The translations under genes and the position numbers were made by a program. Shown in pieces: positions 1-6,262 of a stretch of 7,460 nucleotides of DNA (the first letter of the stretch is position 1; each line of letters begins with the position of its first letter). The notes under the pieces are model-generated. The model was not told where the DNA came from. It saw only the letters and a list, made by a program, of their open reading frames with translations, and made no database searches. This stretch comes from an uncultured Coriobacteriaceae bacterium (GTDB lineage Bacteria; Actinomycetota; Coriobacteriia; Coriobacteriales; UMGS124), in contig USJP01000068.1 in NCBI GenBank assembly GCA_900555105.1, positions 1-7,460 on the forward strand. Direction: 5' to 3'.

Positions 1-718
1 GGCCCTCGGGCTGCAGGTAAAGCACGCGTACCCAACCGCCGTAGGGACGCACCTCCTGGGCGACAGCCTGCAAAAGCCATGCCAGGTTGTGGTCGCCGGG
101 CAGGTCATGACCCCAAATGCCGGTGTCCTGGCCGATGAGGACAATCTCGCGCACGCCGCCTTCGAGCAGGTGGCGCACCTCGGAGAGGATGACGTCGGCC
201 TCACGCGAGAAGTAGCGGCCGCGAATGTAAGGGATGGCGCAGAAGGAGCAGAACCTGTCGCAGCCATCGGAAATCTTCACGTAGGCGAAGGCGGCTTGAA
301 CCGTACGAACGACCTCGGGGACCTCCTGGGTGCACTCCTCCATGCCGAGCACGCGCTTGAGGACCGAGCAGATCTCGTCTTCGCGCTTGCAGGGGACGAA
401 GGCCGCCACGTCGGGCATCTCATGCTCGATTTCGTCGCCGTAGCGGGCGGGGATGCAGCCGGCCATGACGATGGGGCAGGTAATGCCGTCCTCAAGCTTC
501 TCCGCCACGAGGGAGAGCGTCGTCTCGATGCCCTCCTCCACGGCGCTCATGAGAAATGAGCACGTGTTGACGATGATGACGTCGGCGTTGTCCGGCTCGT
601 CAATGACCTCAAGCTGGGTGTCAGCGTCGACGAGCGCCCTCATGCGGTCGCTGTCAACCTCGTTCTTGGCGCAACCCAGTGTGATGAAAGCGACGTTTTT
701 TGTGGTGTTGGTTTGCAT
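1..718 (-). CDS. rimO: Ribosomal protein S12 methylthiotransferase RimO (N-terminal 239 residues; 3' end outside window)
   Basis: RimO is a radical-SAM enzyme that adds a methylthio group to a conserved aspartate of ribosomal protein S12, using two [4Fe-4S] clusters. Reading the minus strand from 718 gives an open frame to the window edge that begins MQTNTTKNVAFITLGCAKNE. The N-terminal UPF0004 domain carries its three cluster cysteines at C16 (LGCAKNEVDS), C53 (VNTCSF) and C88 (AGCIPARYG). The radical-SAM motif CDRFCSFCAIP follows, with C153, C157 and C160, then IRGRYFSRE and IGQDTGIWG. Spacing of all six cysteines matches known RimO proteins. The GCAKNEVDSD form and the CAIP motif favour RimO over the related tRNA enzymes MiaB and MtaB. 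About 200 residues, including the rest of the radical-SAM barrel and the TRAM domain, would lie beyond base 1. It is the last visible gene of the run, following yajQ closely. The start is ambiguous: an in-frame ATG lies nine bases upstream at 727. I prefer 718 because the Shine-Dalgarno-like GGAAGG lies only two bases before 727. Confidence 0.95.
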   Translation of the reverse strand, partial: MQTNTTKNVAFITLGCAKNEVDSDRMRALVDADTQLEVIDEPDNADVIIVNTCSFLMSAVEEGIETTLSLVAEKLEDGITCPIVMAGCIPARYGDEIEHEMPDVAAFVPCKREDEICSVLKRVLGMEECTQEVPEVVRTVQAAFAYVKISDGCDRFCSFCAIPYIRGRYFSREADVILSEVRHLLEGGVREIVLIGQDTGIWGHDLPGDHNLAWLLQAVAQEVRPYGGWVRVLYLQPEG

Positions 719-729
719 ATGTTGCATGG

Positions 730-735
730 CCTTCC
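730..735 (-). promoter_or_regulatory. Shine-Dalgarno-like site for rimO
   Basis: On the minus strand GGAAGG lies in the short yajQ-rimO gap. It is 2 nt from the ATG at 727 and 11 nt from the ATG at 718. Neither spacing is ideal. The longer one is more compatible with ribosome binding, so it supports the 718 start, but only weakly. Confidence 0.45.
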
Positions 736-743
736 GGCGACTC

Positions 744-1244
744 TTAACGATAGTTGGTGAACTGGAGGGGCTGGCCGTAGTCCTGCTCGCGCAGGAAGGC
801 GATGACGGTCTGAAGGGCGTCCTTGCTCGGAGAGGAAACCTTGAGCTTGTCGCCCTCGACGGTCACCTTGACCTTAAACTTCGCGTCGCGCACGTCCTTG
901 CTGATCTTCTTGGCAAGCTCCTGCTCGATGCCCTGCACCACGGTGCCGATGACGCGTACGGTACCCGCACTTGCGGGCTGGGGGTCGCCAAAGGAGACGG
1001 AAGACAGGTCGACCTTGCGGCGGACGAGACGCGTCTGGAAGACGTCGATGACCTGGGAGGCAACGAACTCAGAGGGCGCCTGCACAGTCACGACGCCCTT
1101 GGCCTTGTCAAGCTCGATGGTGGCATGGGAGTCCTTGAGGTCGTAGCGCTGCACGAGCTCCTTGGTCGTCTGCTGGTAGGCGTTGTCGACCTCCTGCATG
1201 TCGACTTCGGAAACGACGTCGAAGCTGCTGTCTTTGGATGCCAT
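744..1244 (-). CDS. yajQ: YajQ/UPF0234 family nucleotide-binding protein
   Basis: The protein has 166 residues and matches the YajQ family end to end, with the usual length of about 163. It opens MASKDSSFDVVSEVDMQEV, closely resembling the family N-terminus (SFDIVSEVDLQE). Other family signatures are the RYDLKDSHATIEL segment, VRVIGTVVQGIEQELAKKI in the middle, KFKVKVTVEGDKLKVSSPSKD, and the C-terminal end LGQPLQF-like YGQPLQFTNYR. The family folds as two ferredoxin-like domains. A Xanthomonas member has been reported to bind cyclic di-GMP and act with a transcription factor, and others have been linked to nucleic-acid or nucleotide binding. The role in this organism is unknown, and cyclic di-GMP binding should not be assumed. 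No signal peptide or membrane segment is seen, so it is cytoplasmic. The start is well supported by AAGGAGA five bases upstream. It lies 63 nt after the rodZ-like gene and just before rimO, so it is probably co-transcribed with them. Confidence 0.95.
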   Translation of the reverse strand: MASKDSSFDVVSEVDMQEVDNAYQQTTKELVQRYDLKDSHATIELDKAKGVVTVQAPSEFVASQVIDVFQTRLVRRKVDLSSVSFGDPQPASAGTVRVIGTVVQGIEQELAKKISKDVRDAKFKVKVTVEGDKLKVSSPSKDALQTVIAFLREQDYGQPLQFTNYR

Positions 1245-1249
1245 GTGTC

Positions 1250-1256
1250 TCTCCTT
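1250..1256 (-). promoter_or_regulatory. Ribosome binding site of yajQ
   Basis: The minus strand reads AAGGAGA followed by a 5-nt spacer (GACAC) and the ATG at 1244. This is the best Shine-Dalgarno in the window and fixes the yajQ start. It suggests yajQ is translated by its own initiation rather than by coupling to the gene before it. Confidence 0.8.
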
Positions 1257-1263
1257 GTTTCAG

Positions 1264-1278
1264 GGGGCCATGCGCCCC
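1264..1278 (-). other. Short GC hairpin in the yajQ leader
   Basis: In the 63-nt gap between the rodZ-like gene and yajQ the minus strand reads GGGGC-GCATG-GCCCC, a perfect 5-bp stem with a 5-nt loop. It ends 7 nt before the yajQ Shine-Dalgarno. No T-run follows, so it does not look like an intrinsic terminator. It could be a weak attenuating or mRNA-stabilising hairpin, or chance in GC-rich DNA. No convincing -35/-10 pair is visible in this gap. Confidence 0.35.
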
Positions 1279-1307
1279 AATCGGTCAATCAATAGGATGC
1301 AAAGGCG

Positions 1308-2825
1308 TTAACCCTCGTATGAGTCGTCTTCGCCGTAATAGCCGGAATCATCGTACGAGTCGTAGTCGCTGTAGTCCGTGTTGTCGGTCCACTCGTCTTG
1401 AGACGAATCGTACTCGTCCGATCCGTCCTGCGAAGCGGTGTCGGCGGGGGGATCGGGAGCCCACTGGTCTTCGGGAACCGTGGCATTGAGCACGTACGTA
1501 CCATTAGAGATGGTAGGCGTGACCGAAGTACCGTTGATGGCAATCGAGACGCCGGTGGAGTCGCTCAACGTCACGGCAAGGGTGCGGCCAATCGTCCACT
1601 CCTGCGTGGACCCAGCTTCCAGGTTGCCCGCATACACGGCGTTTCCGTCGACGTAGACCTCCGCCCAAACAGAGTTTGCCGCGTCGGCTGCAAAGGCAAG
1701 CGAGACCTTGGAGTTCACGGGAATGGCGGTAAGGTCGATGCCGGAGGGATTGAGCTTCGTTGTGTCGACGATCGTGCCGGGCTGAGCCGCTTGATTCGTG
1801 CCGGCCACGCTCGTGACGGGAATGGAGCTGTTGCCCTGCGACTGGGACGCCTTGTTCGTGCACGACGTGGCAGCCACAGCTATCACCACAACGAGCACGA
1901 CGGCAAAGACACCCACAAGAATGAGCATGACGCGCCTGTCGGCCATGATGGTCTGGAGGATGCCCTGGAGCACTTCCGAAACACTTTGCTGCGTGGCATG
2001 CGTCGTTTGGTTGCGTCCTCCCGACCTGCCGCCGCTGCCTCCCTCATACCCGCTGTCAACTTCGAGCGGCTGGGCAGTCTCACGTGGGCGGGAGCTTGGA
2101 CGCTGACCCTGATATGAGCCAGCTGCGGCAGTGCCCGAACCCGTGCGCCTGCCAGCGGCACCATAGGAGCCCGGCCTCGCCGTATCCTGTCGCGTCCGGA
2201 AATCGGCATAGCGGACGGGTTCGGCTTCGACGCCGGCGCGACCAGGCTGTCTGTTTCTGCTTGCAGGGGCCTCATAGCGACCAGGGGCCGGCGCACTTGT
2301 ACGGGCAGGCGAGGCGGGACGGCTATACGTGTTGCGGCTGTCCGCTCTCCATTGAGCACGAGCCTCTGATGAAGTGGTCCTTGTGGGCGCGCGCATAGCC
2401 GAGGAGGTGCCTTGTGACCTGCCGGCCTGAGGCTGCCGGGTGTCCTGGCGGTAACCGGCGCGCTGATCGGACCGAGTGTCGCGCCGTCGCTCGTCTTGAC
2501 GTGACGCGTCGCGCGAAGAGGCCTGCTGGAAGCGTTCGTCCTGACGGGCATAGCCCTGCTGACGAGCCTCATATTCGGCAAGCTGCTCGTCAAAGGCGCG
2601 CAAGACCTCGAAGGTGTTGAGGCCCAGGTAACGAGCGTATGACCCCATCGAGGCACGTGCATAGCCCTTGGGGGGCATGGCGTCGAAGTCGGTGTACTCG
2701 AACGCCTCGATGACATGCCGGCGCAGCTTTGTGGCTTCGGCTGCTTTATCAATTGACAGGCCAAGCTCCTTGCGGCGTTTGGCCAGAAGGTTTCCGATGG
2801 GCTGCATGTTCGGCATCTTCTGCAT
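1308..2825 (-). CDS. rodZ: RodZ-like helix-turn-helix membrane protein with acidic C-terminal tail
   Basis: This 505-residue protein has the RodZ layout. Residues 8-75 form a cytoplasmic helix-turn-helix of the RodZ N-terminal type (IGNLLAKRRKELGLSIDKAA, then the MPPKGYARASMGSYARYLGL segment typical of the family). Residues about 85-275 are a disordered linker rich in Arg, Gln, Ser and Ala. Residues 299-319 are a single strongly hydrophobic membrane helix. Residues about 385-445 look like the outer beta domain (DUF4115 type: SVWAEVYVDGNAVYAG, EWTIGRTLAVTL, SIAINGTSV). The last 55 residues carry 20 Asp/Glu, 7 Tyr and no Lys or Arg. RodZ links the MreB cytoskeleton to the cell-wall elongation machinery, but whether this organism has MreB cannot be seen here, so a shape or wall role is inferred. 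The start overlaps the ftsK stop. GGAG lies 4 nt before the ATG at 2825, which I prefer to the overlapping GTG at 2828. The linker and tail make it longer than E. coli RodZ (337 residues). Confidence 0.85.
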   Translation of the reverse strand: MQKMPNMQPIGNLLAKRRKELGLSIDKAAEATKLRRHVIEAFEYTDFDAMPPKGYARASMGSYARYLGLNTFEVLRAFDEQLAEYEARQQGYARQDERFQQASSRDASRQDERRRDTRSDQRAGYRQDTRQPQAGRSQGTSSAMRAPTRTTSSEARAQWRADSRNTYSRPASPARTSAPAPGRYEAPASRNRQPGRAGVEAEPVRYADFRTRQDTARPGSYGAAGRRTGSGTAAAGSYQGQRPSSRPRETAQPLEVDSGYEGGSGGRSGGRNQTTHATQQSVSEVLQGILQTIMADRRVMLILVGVFAVVLVVVIAVAATSCTNKASQSQGNSSIPVTSVAGTNQAAQPGTIVDTTKLNPSGIDLTAIPVNSKVSLAFAADAANSVWAEVYVDGNAVYAGNLEAGSTQEWTIGRTLAVTLSDSTGVSIAINGTSVTPTISNGTYVLNATVPEDQWAPDPPADTASQDGSDEYDSSQDEWTDNTDYSDYDSYDDSGYYGEDDSYEG

Positions 2826-5800
2826 CACTCTCCAGACGGGATGTCGGCGTTGCGGAGCGTCTCAAGCTCGTCGAGGTCAGACACAAGAACGGTTCGCGGC
2901 TTGGAACCCTGGGCAGGGCCCACCACGCCCATTTCCTCGAGCAAGTCCATGACGCGGCCGGCGCGAGCATAGCCGAGCTTCATGCGACGCTGGAGCATGG
3001 AAGTGGAGCCAAGCTGGTTCTCCACGACAAGTTTAGCAGCCTCCCAGGCCAAGGGGTCGTCGTCGCCCGGTCCTGCCGAACCTCCCCTGCCTGTGGGTCC
3101 AGCGGGTTCAGTGGAGGTGTCGAGCGGAAGCTGGCCGCCTGCGCTAGGCATGGGGGCCATGGCGCAAGGACGGGCGGCGGGCTGGGACTTGATGTGATTG
3201 AGAATCGCCGCCTTCTCCTCGTCGGTGACGTTGCATCCCTGGATACGGCGAGGCATGTCGCCGAAGGATGCCTCGAGGAACAGCATGTCGCCGTGGGGCA
3301 GCAGCTTCTCGGCACCCATCTGGTCGATGATGATGCGCGAGTCGGTGCCCTTCGAGACGCGCAACGCGATGCGGTTTGCGACGTTTGCACGGATGAGGCC
3401 CGTGACGATGTCGGCGCGCGGGGTCTGCGTGGCGATGACGAGGTGGATACCAGCGGCACGACCCAGCTGGGCCACGCGTACGATGGATGCCTCCACGTCT
3501 TTCTTGGCGACCATCATGAGGTCTGCAAGCTCGTCGATGACGACGACGACGCACGGCAGAGTCGTGAGGTTCGTTTCCTCTTCGGCGATCCTGGTGACAA
3601 GAGAGTTATAGGAAGCAAGGTCGCGAACGCCCAGGTTGGAGAAGACGCGATAGCGCCTGTCCATCTCGGTGACCGCCCATTGCAATGCAGCGGCGGCCTG
3701 ACGGGGGTCGGTCACGACGGGCATGGCAAGGTGGGGAATGCCGGCATACTCGCTGAATTCGACCTGCTTGGGGTCGACGATGATGAGGCGCAGCTCTTCA
3801 GGCGTGTCGCGCATGAGCATCGACAGGATGATGGAGTTCACGGTGACGGACTTGCCCGAACCAGTGGTACCTGCGATGAGCAGGTGCGGAAGCTTGCCGA
3901 GGTCGGCATGGACGGGCTTGCCGCCGGCGTCGAGGCCTACGGCGAAGTCGAGCGGGCCGCCGGTGACACAGGGCAGCACGTCGCCAAAGGCAACCTCGCG
4001 GCGGCTTTCGTTGGCAACCTCCACGCCCACATAGCTCGTGCCCGCAACAGGCGAGTAGATACGCACGCTTGGCGCAGCAAGGGTGCGGGCGATGTCGTTC
4101 TCCAGGGCGGAAATCCTATTTACGCGCACGCCCTTGCCGGGGCAAAGGCGATACGTTGTGAACGTGGGGCCCTCGACCCAGTCGACGACATGGGCGTCCA
4201 CGCCAAACTCCGCAAGCGCCGACTGCAGCGCAGCGGCGGTCTCTTGGGCGAGCTCAGAGTGCTCCGCGACGAAGCCCTTGCCGCCGTTGGAACGCCTGGC
4301 CAATGCCAGTGGGGGGAGCTCGTAAGGACCCTCGTTGACGGGGGTATCCTGCTGGCTTGCCCCGAAGTTGACAAGGGCTTCGGCAGCCTCGCCGGAAGAG
4401 GCGCGACGCGTGGGCACCTGGGCAAAAACGCTTGTGGCGTTGAGGCTCGTGGTAGCACTGCGACGCTGCTGGGGAACAGCCGGTGCCACGACGGGGGCTA
4501 TGGGTTGCACCGCGGCAGCGGACGCGCCCTTCGCAGGCTCCTCCCAGGGCAGCTCACACTCGGCGCAATCCTCGTCAAACACGGCAGGGCCAGAGACCGC
4601 CTGCGCATACGCATCGTTGCGGCAAGCAGCATCGACGGCCGCATTGGTCGAGTTGTCGAGAGAGGCTGAGTCGCTCTCCCCTGCCGGCTGTGCGGGTCGC
4701 GTATACATGGGGGTTACAGGCAAGGACGGACGCTTGGCCTCTCGGGCCGCCTCGAAGTCGCTCATTGGCTCAGCTGGCAAGGCGGCAGCGGGCGCATCAT
4801 CGCGAGGAGCACATGCTGCAGTCGCTGTCGCAGCAGCCGTGCTGGGCGCAATGGTGCCCTTCTCAGCAATGTACATGTCGTCAGAAGACGCCATCGAGTC
4901 GTCGTAATAGAGCGGCGCACCCGGGATAACGCCCGGGACGAGGCTGTCGGCCTGACCGTCGCCCAGATCGTTCGGATCGAAGGCGTCGCGGTTCCACTCA
5001 TCGGCCGGGTTCCACCAACCCGAGGAAGCACGGCGGGCCTTTTTGTTGATGAGCGACTGAGGGGGCTGGGGCAGCGACTCGTCAAGGGCAAACCGCTGCT
5101 CGGGCACGGAACGCATCTCAGGCACACGACGATAGTCATCGGCAGGCTCGTATGCGTCGTCATCCTCATAGCCAGCGTCGTCGCGCTCCTGTGCAAGCAG
5201 GGTCGTCTTGGGAGCAGGCTGCACTTGCTCGTACCCGAGGTCGTCCTCACCGTCAAGGAGCGTCGTCGAAGCAACGCCGGCGGCCTTTGCTCGGCTGAGA
5301 ACCGAAGCGGGAGGCGTTGCATAGTCGCGCAAATTCACCGCTTCATGGTCGAACGGTATGACCGTGGTGGCAGAGCGTGCACGGCTCGTGGGTGCGGCAG
5401 TCATGCCAGACTGCGGGCGGCAGCGATCGTCGGGGTTGAACAGCACGGTGGGCGTATAGCCTTCAGGCAGCTCGTCCTCGTAGAAATCGTCCTCATAGCG
5501 CGACGCACGGCGCTCGCGAGAGGCACGCCTCTCCGCGCTGCGGGCAAGCGACTGCTGGTGGCGCATGCGCACTTGGACGACTACGGAGGAGACATCGAGG
5601 CCGATGATTACAAGGCCTGCGATGGCGATGCCGACAATCACAACAAACCCAGCAATCTGCCCAAAGAGAGACAGAAGCACCCAGGCGAGGCCGTTACCGA
5701 CATAGCCGCCCCGTGCACGGAGGTTTTCAACATTGAACAGGATGTTCGCATCTGCGGTGCAACCTGCGGTGGTGATGCCGAAGCCGGCCATCACGGCAAG

Positions 5801-6247
5801 GGCCACAAGCAGCAAACCCACAATGACCCTGCTTGCAACAAGGCCGGCATGCTGGGTGAAGATGGTTACCGACCATGCGACAAGCGCAAGGGGCACAAGG
5901 ATGGCCCCGACGCCGAAGAGCGTATGCAGAAAAGCGCTGAGGCCTTGAGTGAGCATGCCAGTTGTGGGCGCGAGCATCGCGATGAACAGGGCCGCACCGA
6001 TGACGGCAACCACGACACCCGCGATTTGCTGGCGCGTCTCATAGTCGAGCAGCGGCGTGCGAGGCTCCGCTGGCATGGCTGGGCTCGGCGCAGGTTCCAC
6101 CCGGCGCTGAGCAGACTGGTTCGAGGAGGCAGCCTGCCCGGAGCGAGCCTTGGCGGTCGCCTTCTGCGGGGTCGCCTTCTTGGTGCGCCCTCCGGACTTT
6201 TCTTTGGTTGTCTTCTGCGAGCTGGCCTCGCTCTTCGGACGACTCAC
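2825..6247 (-). CDS. ftsK: FtsK/SpoIIIE family DNA translocase
   Basis: This 1140-residue septal motor pumps double-stranded DNA during division and chromosome segregation. After a Lys/Arg-rich cytoplasmic start come four likely membrane segments (about 75-94, 105-130, 139-160 and 186-218). Residues about 230-655 are a long low-complexity linker. The alpha domain spans about 656-775 (GPTFTTYRLCPGKGVRVNRI, VRIYSPVAGTSYVGVEVAN). The RecA-like motor follows, with Walker A GTTGSGKS at 793-800, VDPKQVEFSEY at 824-834, Walker B VVVIDELADL with D905/E906, and IATQTPRADIVTG near 938-950. A Gly/Pro-rich spacer leads to the winged-helix gamma domain (about 1063-1125, QRRMKLGYARAGRVMDLLEE), which reads polar DNA sequences and, in E. 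coli, contacts XerD. It is much longer than B. subtilis SpoIIIE (about 790 residues) because of the linker. The start is GTG, 15 nt after the rnj stop and with an in-frame stop just upstream. The upstream GGCAGG is only a weak Shine-Dalgarno. Confidence 0.97.
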   Translation of the reverse strand: MSRPKSEASSQKTTKEKSGGRTKKATPQKATAKARSGQAASSNQSAQRRVEPAPSPAMPAEPRTPLLDYETRQQIAGVVVAVIGAALFIAMLAPTTGMLTQGLSAFLHTLFGVGAILVPLALVAWSVTIFTQHAGLVASRVIVGLLLVALAVMAGFGITTAGCTADANILFNVENLRARGGYVGNGLAWVLLSLFGQIAGFVVIVGIAIAGLVIIGLDVSSVVVQVRMRHQQSLARSAERRASRERRASRYEDDFYEDELPEGYTPTVLFNPDDRCRPQSGMTAAPTSRARSATTVIPFDHEAVNLRDYATPPASVLSRAKAAGVASTTLLDGEDDLGYEQVQPAPKTTLLAQERDDAGYEDDDAYEPADDYRRVPEMRSVPEQRFALDESLPQPPQSLINKKARRASSGWWNPADEWNRDAFDPNDLGDGQADSLVPGVIPGAPLYYDDSMASSDDMYIAEKGTIAPSTAAATATAACAPRDDAPAAALPAEPMSDFEAAREAKRPSLPVTPMYTRPAQPAGESDSASLDNSTNAAVDAACRNDAYAQAVSGPAVFDEDCAECELPWEEPAKGASAAAVQPIAPVVAPAVPQQRRSATTSLNATSVFAQVPTRRASSGEAAEALVNFGASQQDTPVNEGPYELPPLALARRSNGGKGFVAEHSELAQETAAALQSALAEFGVDAHVVDWVEGPTFTTYRLCPGKGVRVNRISALENDIARTLAAPSVRIYSPVAGTSYVGVEVANESRREVAFGDVLPCVTGGPLDFAVGLDAGGKPVHADLGKLPHLLIAGTTGSGKSVTVNSIILSMLMRDTPEELRLIIVDPKQVEFSEYAGIPHLAMPVVTDPRQAAAALQWAVTEMDRRYRVFSNLGVRDLASYNSLVTRIAEEETNLTTLPCVVVVIDELADLMMVAKKDVEASIVRVAQLGRAAGIHLVIATQTPRADIVTGLIRANVANRIALRVSKGTDSRIIIDQMGAEKLLPHGDMLFLEASFGDMPRRIQGCNVTDEEKAAILNHIKSQPAARPCAMAPMPSAGGQLPLDTSTEPAGPTGRGGSAGPGDDDPLAWEAAKLVVENQLGSTSMLQRRMKLGYARAGRVMDLLEEMGVVGPAQGSKPRTVLVSDLDELETLRNADIPSGE
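2828..2833 (-). promoter_or_regulatory. Shine-Dalgarno of the rodZ-like gene, inside the ftsK 3' end
   Basis: The minus strand reads GGAGAGTGATG at the end of ftsK. The ftsK stop TGA (2827-2825) shares its A with the ATG at 2825, and a GTG at 2828 also overlaps the stop. GGAG is 4 nt from the ATG but only 1 nt from the GTG, which favours the ATG. The arrangement is typical of translational coupling. Confidence 0.65.
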
Positions 6248-6262
6248 GCGCTGGAACCTGCC

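Noticed and set aside
89..559. A 156-residue plus-strand open frame
   Set aside because: It lies opposite the RimO cysteine motifs, which are unmistakable on the minus strand. It is a shadow.
1264..1278. Hairpin considered as a rho-independent terminator of the ftsK-rodZ transcript
   Set aside because: The stem is only 5 bp and is followed by CTGAAACAAGG rather than a T-run.
453..1295. A 280-residue open frame on the plus strand across rimO and yajQ
   Set aside because: It covers two clearly conserved minus-strand genes and the gap between them. No family resemblance is seen in its translation.
1860..1871. Cys right after the RodZ membrane helix (AATSC), considered as a lipoprotein lipobox
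   Set aside because: The residue at -3 is Ala rather than Leu, and the helix lies near residue 300, after a long cytoplasmic part, instead of in an N-terminal signal peptide.
2911..2918. GGGCAGGG, matching the E. coli FtsK-orienting sequence (KOPS, GGGNAGGG)
   Set aside because: About one such match is expected by chance in a window this size counting both strands, and the recognition sequence of this organism's FtsK is unknown. A genome-wide skew count would be needed.
2729..4669. A 646-residue open frame on the plus strand, opposite ftsK and the start of rodZ
   Set aside because: It is antisense to the conserved FtsK motor and its peptide has no recognisable domain. Its composition (His, Gly, Val, Asp, Ala) is typical of the shadow of a GC-rich gene.
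4857..4864. GAGAAGGG on the minus strand, matching the B. subtilis SpoIIIE recognition sequence
   Set aside because: A single 8-mer inside coding sequence with no sign of clustering. It proves nothing without genome-wide strand bias.
4285..5560. FtsK linker considered as a sign of gene fusion or a frameshifted insertion
   Set aside because: The frame stays open from membrane domain to motor with steady GC-rich codon use, and long disordered linkers are normal in FtsK proteins.
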